A stretch of DNA of 64,000 bases from Arachis hypogaea (GCF_003086295.3 NC_092048.1:39742425-39806424), one strand, 5' to 3'; positions 9,254 to 20,051 are shown, counted from the stretch's first letter. The notes: a model not told the origin generated them from the sequence alone. Made by a program: numbers and translations.

Positions 9254-10167
9254 AATTTAGTATTTAGGGTTTCATTTAATTTTTCGACCTTTTTTGTTAA
9301 TTCTTTTATTTCAGAATTTTCTTCTTTAATCTTTAACTTAGATAAACTTAAAGGACTATTAATTTTAGATTCTCTTATTTGAAAATTTGATGAAACCAAT
9401 TTTTCTGATGGTTCTTTTAATAATAGAACTGAGTTTTCAATAGCTTTATATTTTGGTATTTCTGTTTTTACAATTTTCTGAAATAATTCATCGACATAAA
9501 TTCTTTCTCTGTTTTTAAATATTATACTATGATGGCTATTTGTTAAAGCATAATTTATTGCATATGTAATTGAAAATGGTTCATCATCTTGTTCCATTAG
9601 ATTCTTTCTATGAAATTTATAAGCCAAACTTATAGATCTCCCAAGATTTTCAGTTGATAAAGGTATAGCATATCCAAGATGGGCATTAAATTTAACATTT
9701 ACGTTTGCCAAATTTCCGTGAACAATTCCGATTATTTGATCTATTGGGTCATCAGTAATTCTTTTGTCATAGATTGCTAAACTTATTGGTGAATTAATTC
9801 CTTTCATATATGTAGATTTGATTAAGACTTGTATAGTACTAATATGAATCCATCCAATTTTAGATCTTTTTTGTTGATCCTTAATTTTCTCAATCTGTTT
9901 ACTCAATTCTTCATTATTTATCAAAGCTATTTCAAGTTCTCCATTGGCAGATTTTATTTTTATAGGAGCTTCAAGTTGAATTTTTCCATAGTATATTATA
10001 TTTTTTCTATTAAAAACTTCTTTTAAAAGATTTTGTTTATTGAAATTTTCATTTGATTTGAGGTTTAATTCTGTTTTTAGAACAGCCTGCTTTTCATTAT
10101 CTAATAAAGCAGTTAATCTATAATAATCAGATTCTTCTGTTAATTCTAAACTTTCTAAATAATTCAT
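9250..10167 (-). CDS. pararetroviral movement protein, intact frame (305 aa)
   Basis: This is the only major gene of this viral copy without a stop or frameshift. It has the 30K-superfamily movement-protein pattern of Caulimoviridae. Conserved blocks IGWIHISTIQVLIKSTY, a D-containing PIDQIIGIVHGNL and the LGYAIPLS region lie at about residues 110-185. A lysine/glutamate coiled coil closes the C-terminus. In the exogenous family this protein forms tubules through plasmodesmata. Length fits the family (about 300-330). It starts directly after the promoter and leader region and ends overlapping the next small ORF. Whether it is expressed cannot be told from sequence. Confidence 0.85.
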   Translation of the reverse strand: MNYLESLELTEESDYYRLTALLDNEKQAVLKTELNLKSNENFNKQNLLKEVFNRKNIIYYGKIQLEAPIKIKSANGELEIALINNEELSKQIEKIKDQQKRSKIGWIHISTIQVLIKSTYMKGINSPISLAIYDKRITDDPIDQIIGIVHGNLANVNVKFNAHLGYAIPLSTENLGRSISLAYKFHRKNLMEQDDEPFSITYAINYALTNSHHSIIFKNRERIYVDELFQKIVKTEIPKYKAIENSVLLLKEPSEKLVSSNFQIRESKINSPLSLSKLKIKEENSEIKELTKKVEKLNETLNTKL

Positions 10168-10213
10168 AATTGAAAGACTAGAATGAAGATGTACCTTTCT
10201 GGAGAAAAACTTC

Positions 10214-10220
10214 CTTTATT
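10214..10220 (-). terminator. possible viral polyadenylation signal
   Basis: The minus strand reads AATAAAG here, about 210 bases downstream of the TATA box and upstream of the movement-protein ATG. That fits the terminally redundant transcript of pararetroviruses. Confidence 0.45.
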
Positions 10221-10430
10221 CAGTATATTTTACATAAGGGGTTTTTATCTCCAGAGGGGAGATTGTAGATACTAACTCCAGAGGGGAGTTTAGAACTATT
10301 TTTCCCTAAGGGGATTCTTCCTCAGACTATAGAATCGCCTCGGCAGCTTCCTCCTTGCTCTCCTAGCATATGAGTACTCTTAGCCTCCTGCTTCCTATTG
10401 TCTGATGCCTTCTACAATTGCCTAAGCAAC

Positions 10431-10561
10431 CTATTTATAATGGTTGGGTCTGATGGACAATTCCCATCCTTACCCTTCTTATGACGTCATTGCTTACGTC
10501 ATTGTTTATTATCTTGCACCAGCTACATTGTTGGTGCTCTATGACCTAAGCGCTTACGTCA
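10431..10561 (-). promoter_or_regulatory. 35S-like pararetroviral promoter with as-1-type motifs
   Basis: On the minus strand a TATA box (TTATAAATAG, 10440-10431) is preceded about 50 bases upstream by TGACGTAAGC next to TGACGTCA (10501-10482). A further TGACGTAAGC lies at 10561-10552. TGACG pairs at this spacing are the as-1 element of the CaMV 35S promoter, bound by TGA-type bZIP factors in known cases. Transcription would begin near 10405 and run through a leader of about 240 bases to the movement-protein ATG. Confidence 0.75.
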
Positions 10562-11913
10562 CTATGCAATAATGTTGAGAGATGCTTCAGATGTGCTGTC
10601 TTCCTCTTTCATTTTGTGACCTTCAGATGCGTTGTCTTCTTCCTTTATCATGTGGGTTGATTCCGTTTTATTATTGCTTTCTTCAGATAACTCTGAGACG
10701 CATAGCTGGCACTTGTGGTCTTCTCTGTCTTTTATCAAATAGTAGAGATTCCTCTTTATCCCTTCAGGGAGCTTTTCTAAGAGTCCAGATAAGTTGTAGA
10801 ATGCTGATTCAAATTCCACTAAGAGTCTCATCTCTCTTTCTTCAATTTCATTCCTTTTACTAGACACAAGCAAAGTATTTCTGCTTTTATAATTAATTCT
10901 TGTGTGAGATTCCCTTGTTATCTTTTGAGTTCTTTCGAAGACCCTTACTAGTGTGCTGGCTAGCCTTCCTTCATGACTGTAGATTGTTAAATCTTGAACT
11001 TGATCAATTGGTTGAAAATTTCCTGGGAAGACGGACATGAATATTACTTGGTGTGCTGGAACCAAGCATTCTTCTTCTTCATTAAAAATAGGTTGACTGT
11101 TCGTAAATTTTAGGGATATATCCCTTGGATTTACATTGTCAATCATATTTTTAAATCTCTTCACTGCATCAACGAATCCTGCAGGAAACTCACTAATAAT
11201 TTTTAGATCATTAAAAATTAAAATTGTATCAATTAATCCATACTGGAAAAACTGATAGGTGTCCGATGGGGATGCATCTGGAAATATAACCAGCTTTGTT
11301 AGCTGTTCTTTGGCAATAGGATAATATCCCAAAATTGCTCTTTTTTCTTCAGTCCAGTTCAGGACTATATTAAGGGTTTCTCTGAGATTTGATCTACAGA
11401 CCCTTTTCTTTTCTTTGATTTCAGCCCTTGTAGGAATGTTTCTTATTATCCCTGTTCTCTAGGTTTGAATTGGAGCTTTATCTGCTCTTTTTAGGGTTTG
11501 CTCTGGATGAAGAGCTTCATATTCCCTGAAAGATTCCTTTGCTTCTTCCAGTGTTAAAAACCCTCCTTTATGAATTATCCTTGATTGATGTGTAAATGGT
11601 GCTGCTTTTTCCCAGGCATCATATACTCCTTTCATGGGCCATTATAAGTTACATAATATTTTTTATCTTTGGTGGATTTTTTGATAATTTCAGGAATTGT
11701 TTTATTTTCTGGAATTTTTTCTTCACCTGATTTGTCCACCACGCTTAGCTGGCTGAGCTCTGATGGTTTTGGTTGTTGTGTTGATTTCATTGCTTTGATG
11801 GCCTTCTTGAGGGATTGGATCTGTGTCCTTATTTGCTGACAATGCTTGCATTTTTCGAGTTCTTGTTCGTATTTCTGAATTTCTTGATCTAATGCGTTGT
11901 AGACGAACTCCAT
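10562..11913 (-). pseudogene. transactivator/viroplasmin (ORF VI-like), broken
   Basis: The N-terminus is a coiled coil (ALDQEIQKYEQELEKC), followed by the viroplasmin domain block KYYVTYNGP and then KGVYDAWEKAAPFT. A frameshift separates those two blocks at about 11635. An in-frame TAG lies at 11459-11461. From there the frame is open to 10562 and ends in an acidic, threonine/serine-rich tail. In known viruses this protein forms inclusion bodies and allows reinitiation on polycistronic RNA. It overlaps the end of the polymerase gene. Confidence 0.82.
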
Positions 11914-13886
11914 TCTCTTGTTAATGTATCTGCAATAACATTTTTGTCACCCTTAATATATTCAATTTTTATTGGATATTGTAACAAAAATAATTACCAT
12001 CTTACCAATCGTCCATGATTATAATCAACTTTTAAATTATATCGTATGAAACCTGTTAGGTAGCTTGAATCTGTCCTTAATGTAAATTCTCTGGGTAGTA
12101 AATCAATTTTCCATCTCTTAAGAGATTTAATTGCTGCTAGAGTTTCCTTTTCATGAGTGGTATATCTCTGTTCTGTTGGAGTAAAAGTCCCTGAAATATA
12201 CCTGCAAAGTAATTCCTTTGGGGAATTTTTAGAATCTAGTGATTCTTTTCCTTGCTCCAAACTTTTTATAGCTTTCTTAGCTTTTAGACATCCTGACCAG
12301 GTTATGTCTGAAGCATCTGTTTCTACTATTAAGTAGTCATTTTCTTCTGGAATATAAAGTTCTGGAAGTTTTTCACATAATTCTTTAATCTTTTGAATTT
12401 GCATACTATCTTTTTCATCCCATTTCCATTCTTTTTTAGTACTTATTTTTGGAAATAAGCTTTTAGTGTATTCTGTTATATTCTTTAAGAATCCTTGATC
12501 AGAAATATAATTTATACACCCTAAAAATCTTTGTAATTGTTTTCTATCTTCTATTTTATTAGGAAATAAATTTACCTTTTCTAGGACATTTGGCTGAAGT
12601 TTTAGCTTTCCTTGAGTGGATAGAATTAATCCAAGAAACTCTATTTCTTGTTTTGCTATTCTTGCTTTCTTTTTGCTAAGAACTAATCCTTTTTCTTTAC
12701 ATCTTTCTAAAACTATTAATAATTTTTGAAGATGATCTTCTCTATCCTGTTTTGTAAAAATTAGTATATCATCAATGTACACTAAAACAAATTCATTTAA
12801 CTCTTTTAGATTTTCTTCCATAAATCTTTGATAAATACCTGGAGCTTGTTTTAATCCGAATGGCAATACATTCCATTCATAGAGCAACACACTTGTTGAT
12901 TCTTTTGTTGGACAAGTAAAAGCAGTTAATTTCTTTGTTTCTTCGTCTAAACGAAGTTGCCAATATCCTGATTTTGCATCAAGAGATGAAAACCAAGTTG
13001 CTCCTTTGATTTTTTCTAAAATAGAATCTTTTCTTGGAAGTTTATGAGCATCACCAATAGTTGCTTCATTCATCTTCTTATAGTTAATAACCATTCTTCG
13101 TTTTCCCCTTTTAATTTCATTATTGTTTTCGACATAAAAGGCTGGAGCCGCATGAGGACTTTTACTTAATCTTATAATTCTTTTTTCCAAAAGATCTCTA
13201 CATTCTAATGAAAATTCTTCTCTATCTCTTGCGGAATAAGGGATTTTATTTGGAACATTTATCTCTTTTGTCGGATCTTTTAATTTAATGCTTACTAATT
13301 CGTTATTTGTATTTTTAATATCTAAAGGATTTTCAGCACAAATTTCATCCAAAAGTTCTTCTATCTTTATTTCAAGATTATTTTTTGGGATATTTATTTG
13401 AAAGTATAAATTTAAATAACATGTCTCTAATATAGAAAATATTTTAAATTTTAAGATCTTATCTATAGTAGTAGTCGGTATTTTTATACGTTTTGATTTT
13501 TGATTTATTGAAGAATCGTGTGGAGCTTTTAAAACTATATATGTTAGTTCTTGAATGAATGGATGATATAACTTTAAAAAGTTATTTCCTATGATAAAAT
13601 CCATTCCAGAATCTAACATGTATATAGATGGAACAATGAACCTATAATTTTGAATAAAAATTTCAACCATCTCTGCTTTTTGGTCAATTTTATGTATTGA
13701 TTTGTCAGCTATTCTAACTCTTAATGGTTTCTTTAATTTTTTCCAATCAAGTTTTATATTTGAACTAGCAAAGCATTGTGTTGCTCCAGAATCTATTAAA
13801 GCATTTATAAATTTTTCTGTTATTTTTATAGTAATAAATGTAGCATTATTACTCAGTCTCTGAGTCTGTTTCCGAGACATATTCAA
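11889..13886 (-). pseudogene. viral protease-RT-RNase H polyprotein with one in-frame stop
   Basis: Domains in order are a retropepsin-like protease (ALIDSGATQCF, about 13790), reverse transcriptase (SSLDAKSGYWQL, VLPFGLKQAPGIYQRFM, catalytic YIDDILIF at about 12770) and RNase H (IVETDASDITWSG, HEKETLAAIKSL). No integrase is present. A TAA at 11991-11993 interrupts the RNase H just after GRLVRW. The same frame continues through IEYIKGDKNVIADTL to a natural end at 11889-11891, overlapping the transactivator start. The start overlaps the coat-protein end by 38 bases in another frame, as in caulimoviruses. Confidence 0.88.
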
Positions 13887-15198
13887 AAATATAATCTAAG
13901 TTATCATCAGATTCTTCTAAAGGTTCCATGAAACAAGACTTAGCAATTTCTATTTGTTTAGTAAGATCCTTTTTATCCTTCTTTTTCGGACATTCATTTG
14001 CATAGTGTCCTTCTTCTTGACAATACCAACACTTACAATTTTCTTTTTTATTTGGGCAATAATCACTTTTTTGTTTCTTATTTTTATTGTTATTTCTTTT
14101 TCTAAAATACCTCTTTTTTCTCCAGTTTGGATAGTATTTTCTTTTTCTAAATTGATATTTTCTTTTTCTTTGAAAATTTTTATTAAGACCATATTTTTGA
14201 GGTATCTCTTCATTATCCTGACAGCAAATTCTAATTATATTTGCAAATCTTTTTTGAGTTGCTTCTTGCATACAACGTTCTTTTATTTCCTCTCTTATTG
14301 CAGAGGTTGCTCCACCAAAATTATTTTCAATTGTTCCTTTATTTATTTCTCTTATAAATCTTCCCATAATAAATTCGTTAGCAGGATATGGAAGTTTTGT
14401 TATATACATACTAAGATAATGATTTTTATCTTCTTCTTTTAATTTGTAATAATGTATTCTATATTCACATATATAAGACTCCACATTACATAGATCATAT
14501 ATGTGAATGTTAGCTAAATGGTTTTTTGCTTCTTGATATTCTTTATTATAGACTTCTTGTTTATGATCTATAATATTTTTTCCAAAAAATTCTTTATATA
14601 GAATCATCATTATATATAATATCTTATCATAAGCTGTTATTTTTGTTGCTAATTCTTCTATTATTTGGTTTTCTATTGATGTCATATAATCTCTTATAGC
14701 TCCTTTAGTATGAAACCCTATGTAATTCTAAATGTCTCTTCCAGATAATTCATTAAGTTTTGGATTAGTAAAGGCTTCTAATAAGAAGGAATTCAACCAA
14801 TTTTCGAAAATTTCTTTTTCATTCGTTTTACAGTCTAAATCGAGCATTCTTTCTCCTTCCATTTCCTGGATTTTAGGAACGTATTTTGATGGTATTTTTG
14901 TATATTTTGAATCTTTATTTATAAACCCTTTTTTAAAAGCATAATTATCAAAACCTGTTTCCCATTTAAATTGAGATTGATTATCCCTAGATGTTCCAGC
15001 TTCATTTTTTACTTGTATTGGAATTGCTGGTTCTTCGTCACTTGAATAATCTAGGATGTGTTCTTCATTTTCTATATTTTCAGAATTTACTATTTCTTCT
15101 TCTATCTGAAATCCCTGTTCTATAATATTATTTTTTTGAGCCATTTTTAATTGTTTAAAAAGCATTGTAACTTCTTCTAATTTTTCTTCAATATTCAT
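13849..15198 (-). pseudogene. viral coat protein with one in-frame stop
   Basis: The frame of about 450 codons is split by a single TAG at 14728-14730; both sides are in the same frame. The N-terminus is acidic (SSDEEPAIP), the middle holds the capsid core, and a very basic stretch precedes the zinc knuckle CWYCQEEGHYANEC at about 14010-14045. The end is acidic again (ESDDNLDYIFEYVSETDSETE). This acidic-core-basic-CCHC-acidic plan is that of Caulimoviridae capsid proteins. The start overlaps the stop of the preceding ORF as ATGA. Confidence 0.85.
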
Positions 15199-15614
15199 AA
15201 TTTTAGTGGTGGTTTTACTTTTAAATCTGCTATGTTGATTATATTTTGAAATTTTTCTTCTTTTGGATTTTCTTTTTCCTTATTTCTTTGAAATTTTATG
15301 GATACTAGTATTTCTTCAAGTATATCTACTATAGAATTTAATTGTGGGTTAAAAGTATGATAAAGATGTGGGGAATCATTTCCATGATAACATTTCTTAG
15401 AAATTCCGTGTGAAAAATAAATTTTTTCAGGTTTTTGAAGTCCTTCAATAAAGTTTATAGTAAAATAAAGATTTTGAGAAAAATCATTTTGTATTGATTT
15501 TAAGAATTCGGTGTCATTACAGTTAACATTAGTTAAAATCATTAATTTTTGATCTATTAATTTTGATAACTTAATTATTTCTTCTCTTAAATCTTCTAAT
15601 TTACTTTTTTCCAT
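15195..15614 (-). CDS. small viral ORF upstream of the coat protein (139 aa), function unknown
   Basis: The frame is open from an ATG next to the viral end to a TGA that overlaps the coat-protein ATG. The N-terminus has heptad spacing (LREEIIKLSKLIDQKL), and the C-terminus is basic and proline-containing (KVKPPLKL). By position it matches the small ORF before the coat protein in soymoviruses. A virion-associated role is possible, but I see no defining motif. Confidence 0.6.
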   Translation of the reverse strand: MEKSKLEDLREEIIKLSKLIDQKLMILTNVNCNDTEFLKSIQNDFSQNLYFTINFIEGLQKPEKIYFSHGISKKCYHGNDSPHLYHTFNPQLNSIVDILEEILVSIKFQRNKEKENPKEEKFQNIINIADLKVKPPLKL

Positions 15615-15630
15615 TAGGTGACGCTTTTCT

Positions 15631-15733
15631 TTGTGAAGAGCTACGGTTTTAAGTGAAAAGTGTGACTTTAGAAAATGTAGTTTAAGTAAGCAAATCTTTA
15701 AATCTGTACAGATTTAGATCTGTACCGTATAAT
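15631..15733. repeat. right half of the TIR element flanking the pararetrovirus
   Basis: This stretch is inverted relative to 8385-8489. It carries GACGCTTTTC, a TAAGTGAAAAGTGTGACTTT block and the end AAATCTGTACAGATTTAGATC then TGTACCGTATAA. DNA beyond it (15740-15790) resembles the PPR 3' flank at 6160-6225. Confidence 0.65.
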
Positions 15734-15872
15734 TTTCTATTTCTTAATTGTTATTATGGGAAGTAGCATGTGTAGCAACACACACTGAATAAATCCATAT
15801 AAAAAAGTGATGGTTTGTGGGCCAATGGTGCAGCAGCTTGTAATCCCTCCACTGTCAGAAGCCAGAGGTGAT

Positions 15873-16150
15873 CGTTGCTCTGTGAAACCAGCCTAACGCG
15901 GTGCCCTCTAGTTTAGGAGCCAGGACACTTGAGCCTTCGCCCAAGTACCATGACCCAACTTTCAACTTGGAGTGGGCAAGCCAACATGGTGCAACCACCA
16001 GCCCAACCAAGCATAGCCAGAGCCATGTTCCATCACCCTAAAGCCCCCACTTGGGTTACAAGCTAGCGTTACCCAACTCGGCAAATTGACAATCCTGTCA
16101 GAGCTATTATAAACATTGTTATATTTTCCTCATTCCCCGATGTGAGACTT
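15873..16150. repeat. dispersed repeat copy C (longest)
   Basis: This is the fullest copy of the family at 6547-6747 and 7227-7446. It contains GAAACCAGCCTAACGCGGTG, GAGCCAGGACACTTGAGCC, CTTGGAGTGGGCAAGCC, CAACCACCAGCCCAACCAAG, CCCAACTCGGCAAATTGAC and the end CCCCGATGTGAGACTT. There is no ORF. Confidence 0.7.
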
Positions 16151-16786
16151 AGAGCTATTGCGTCAAAAGAATAAACACTACTCATGTATATAACAACAGA
16201 AGTAAACTGACCATACTTTCAGAGAGACAGACCACAAATAATAACATTAAAAGCAGCACAAGAAAGAGATTGGAATAAGGCGAGATTTGTGGGATTGAAT
16301 TATACGAGTTTATCTTTCATGGGCATCTTATGTGAACACTTTTCTTTAAGTCATGCATAAAATAAATACATAATAGCTTATCTTTTATATTCTTAGCCTT
16401 GTTATGAATTTAATTGATCCATCCATGTATGTGCCACTTACACAGATTTGAGGGGCAAGCTAAGTTGATAATGTTTTTTTCTTTTTTTTTTCTTTTAAAA
16501 GTATGACTATGTAAATTTTGAAAAACGATTTTAAATATCTGATTTGATAAGATTTGTATTTTGAGAATAGCAAATAAATAAATAAATAAAGCCATAGGCC
16601 AAATTTTGATTTAAATTTTTACGTATATCTTCATTTTAAATAGTTATTTAAATATTTTTATAAAATTTTAAATCAATACACAAATTGATTTGCAAAATAT
16701 GAAAGATATTTATCATCATTTATTAAAAAAAGAATATTTCTTTTTGTTACTTGTCAATTTATAAAAATTATATATATATTCAAAAT
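16151..16786. other. AT-rich intergenic stretch
   Basis: I see no gene or named element here. It holds a poly-T/TTTTC run at about 16474-16497 and a short AAAT tandem at 16574-16591. It ends in the 8-bp duplication TTCAAAAT (16779-16786) of the hAT-like insertion. Confidence 0.5.
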
Positions 16787-19365
16787 TAGGGATGTTTATG
16801 GGTTGGGAGAAACCGGGTTTAATGTGATCCAGATTCGCCCCGAAATATATACCGGATCTATTTGTTAGACCCGAACTCGACCCTAGACCTGATGAAACCT
16901 ATACACATTCGGGTCACGATTATACCGGGTAAAAACCGGATAAAAACTAGGTCGTTAACATTACATTACCTTGATATCTTCTTAGCATGTGAAAATATCC
17001 AAATTTCCAAGACTCCAACTATTATTTGACATGGTAAAATTCACTTAGAAAAATATAATAAGAACCAACCCTTCTCTAAAATTAAAGCATAACCATAATT
17101 AATACTAATATTGTCTAATAACACCAAATATTTAAATCAATACAAATAACCAAGGTTCTGAAAATCGATTTGGACTGGCCGGTCGAACCAGTTGAACTGT
17201 GAACCGTGAAGAAATACCGCTCAAACAAATAGTAAAACCAGAGATTTTAAAAACCGGAGTTGAACCGGTAAACCGGCCGGAACCGAACTGTGACCTGGCC
17301 GTTTTTTTGAAGGCATATCCAAACGTCGTCGTTTCAATCTCTCTCGGTAACTCCATGGTCCATCACTCCATCCTGATGCCCAGATCCAGCCTCCAGTAGC
17401 CAGTTAGCCCTAACTCCATCCTCCCAATCTCATCGAGCTCACCTCCATCCTTCACCTCCATTCAGCACTTCAGCCACCGCCTCGTGCCGCCGCCGTCGCG
17501 ACGGGGCTGGCTCCCTTCCCCTCCATCGCGCAGCAGCCATTGCAAGCTTCCTCCCCTTCCATCGCGCAGCCACCGTGGGAACATCGAAGCCTCCATTGCG
17601 CAGCCACTTCGCCGTCGTCCCTAGCTCTGTTTGTCACTCGATTTGAAGGTGCTCCACCGCTGCTCCTTGTCTTGGTCACTCGGTGTCTCTGTCTCCCTCT
17701 TGCATGCTCTGTTGAAGGCATCTTCGAGCTTCCAAGTAATTTTTTGAACTGTGAACTGAAGGTGTCTTGGTCATTCTGCTCCTTGTCTCTGTCCCTTGTT
17801 ACAATGATCGTTTGATTGAATAACTGTTACATGTCTCTATCTCCCTAATGAATATGATTGAATAATTGTTTGAATATATGAAGCTCTGTGAACTGAAGTC
17901 ACTGAAGTCTGAAGTCTGATATACTGATAATCTGACATAGTGATACTGAACTGTGAAGTGTGAAGTCTATGAAGTTCTGTGAACTGAACTGTGAATTTTG
18001 TTTAATAACTATGGGTTCTGAGTTCTGGTGTGCTGTTGTGTGTTTTGTGGCTCTGCGGTGTTGATCATCTTTCTAAAATGTCAATGTTCACTTTTCACTT
18101 GCGTTGTGTTGATCATCTTTTTGAATTATAGTCAATGTTCTTTATCAAAAGTGAGATGGAAAATGGCAATCTGAACCAGCAAAAGAATTTTTGCAGCATC
18201 AGTGCGTGCTCACACTCGCAGGAACAAGAAAACTAACTCTTTTTCTGCCCTCTTTCTGCACTCGTTCATTGTATAGTAAGTCAACTCTTTGGATTACTGG
18301 CATAATTGAATTGGAGATTCAAGAGATAGTGGATTTCTTAATACTGAAAATTCACCCTTAGTTTTGATCTTGTTTAGTAGGAACTAATATAATCTCTTCA
18401 TGACTTTATCATTGTTTTTCCAAGTTATACTAGTTTTTTGTAAGAGAATTAAAGCTAGCGAGCCTGGCCTCCCGTTTTGTACAAATAGGAATATGTTAAT
18501 ACGACCATTTTATCAAAACTATAGTCACAATTAGGAAGTTTATGCAGATACATCTATGGTACAGATATTTGAGTAGAAACAAAGTATTTGTACATTATAG
18601 CTTGCATATGTTGCAGAATAGGATAATAACAATTACGAGTATTGAGTATTGATATACTTGTTATCTCTCTTTGAAATGTTACTTGCTGTATTTACTGTTT
18701 TAATTTAGCTTTGCATTCTCTTAGGACTTCTTCTTGGAACAACCATTATAGAGTTGTTTATTGGGTTTCTTTCAATATATCATCGTATTATGTGATATCT
18801 TCACACTTTGTACTATTTGAATTGGCATTTCTTTCAATAGTCACTCACAAGCTGCTTTTATATTTTAGGATGTTTATAATTTATTTATTATTTTATTTTA
18901 AAATAATTTTTTCGGTTGAATCACGGTTAGACCGGTTGAACCAATAAATCAGTGAACCAGTGACTAGAACAGTTCGACGACCAGTCCGGTTTTTAGAACC
19001 TTACAAATAACACAATATTATGCATTAGTCTAAAATCTTATGCATTTTAAACATAAAATATTAACTTATAGTCTTATAATGACTAATAACACAAAATATT
19101 AAAGTTTACCATACTTAAATTCCACATAAGAATAGCCATCATCTATTACTAATAACACAAAATATTAATTGTGTATGATGACCAGGCCACCGGACCAAGT
19201 TCGGATGACCCAAGCTATGGTCCAGACCCGACTCAAAATAATGATCGAGTCTATTTTTGAAATCTTTATCCGGCCATAAACCTAAATAAATCACACCAAA
19301 TTAATTTTTAAAATATTCGGGACTGGACTAAATTTTCGAATCAGACCGAATCATATACACCCGTA
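16787..19365. mobile_element. non-autonomous hAT-like element with 8-bp TSD
   Basis: The ends TAGGGATGTTTATGGGTT (16787) and, inverted, TACGGGTGTATATGATTCGG (from 19365) form an imperfect terminal inverted repeat typical of hAT MITEs. A perfect 8-bp duplication TTCAAAAT lies at 16779-16786 and 19366-19373. Without the element nested in it, the hAT-like body is about 710 bp, rich in ACCGGGT/CCCGA blocks, with no transposase. Confidence 0.82.
17151..19002. mobile_element. non-autonomous Mutator-like element nested in the hAT-like element
   Basis: The left end CAAGGTTCTGAAAATCG (17151) matches the inverse of the right end (CCGGTTTTTAGAACCTT, ending 19002), and the similarity runs on for tens of bases of CCGGT-rich sequence. 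A perfect duplication ACAAATAAC flanks it (17142-17150 and 19003-19011); 9 bp is the Mutator size. The interior has a GC-rich block at about 17330-17720 that opens frames on both strands but has no codon pattern or recognisable domain, so I call no gene. Confidence 0.85.
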
Positions 19366-20051
19366 TTCAAAATAGACTTTTGGATTTAAGAAGAGGCATG
19401 CAAGTGCAATAAAAGGCATATGCGGCACAATTATCCGGTGCCCTTTCCAGCAATGAAAACCATCTTAGTGATGATAACAATGAAAACACAAAGAGGATAA
19501 TGGATAGCGGTCAACGGTCAAATTAAAGCTCAAAGGAAAGTTATTCAAAGTACGCGAATTACAGGAACACAAGTCGTTAATAACATGACATGTCAGATTC
19601 TTAATTATAAGTACTGGAACTCTCATAATAAATCAAGTTTATTCTCACAAGTGATTAGTTAAGGTCACCACCTCATTAATTATTAGTCCAATAATGACAA
19701 ACAAATTTAGAGTTCTAAGTAAGAAAACTACATATCATAAGAGTAGGTTGTCACTGATGATGCTATAACTACTCCAAAAAATTATGTTAATTAAAGACAG
19801 ATACACCATTACTCATTCCAAGAACACACTTTTAATTAACGTTTAATAGTGAGATCTTAATATATATACGTACTAAGCTAGTTAAAGAAAAAAAGAGAAT
19901 TATCAACATGAAATATAATACAAAGTCAACTAATTTATATTATACATATATATATGACTTCTAAGAACTAATGTAACGAATATCAAACACTTGTAATAAT
20001 CTATCGTACAATTAGTTAATTATTATATAAAGATGAAGAGTTGGCTTTGAG
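19366..20051. other. intergenic flank before the second pararetrovirus
   Basis: AT-rich DNA without coding signal. It begins with the right TTCAAAAT duplication of the hAT-like insertion and ends at the left terminal repeat of the petuvirus-like copy. Confidence 0.5.

Larger units (their letters stand above)
8490..15630 (-). mobile_element. endogenous pararetrovirus, soymovirus-like, nearly complete
   Basis: In the minus-strand direction the order is a small ORF (15614), coat protein, polymerase, transactivator/viroplasmin, a promoter region, movement protein, two small coiled-coil ORFs and a tRNA-Met primer-binding site at the end. A capsid zinc knuckle, protease-RT-RNase H without integrase, and a viroplasmin domain place it in Caulimoviridae. 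Separate movement, coat and polymerase ORFs, with the primer site downstream of the movement-protein gene, fit Soymovirus better than Caulimovirus. About 7.1 kb is present, close to a full genome (about 8 kb in known members, from memory). Coat, polymerase, transactivator and ORF A all carry stops or shifts; the movement protein does not. Confidence 0.88.

Noticed and set aside
8385..15733. Flanking repeats of the minus-strand virus as LTRs
   Set aside because: They are inverted and not direct, and the enclosed genes lack integrase.
17470..17815. GC-rich frames on both strands inside the Mutator-like element
   Set aside because: Low-complexity alanine/serine/arginine-rich products with no domain. 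The openness comes from base composition.
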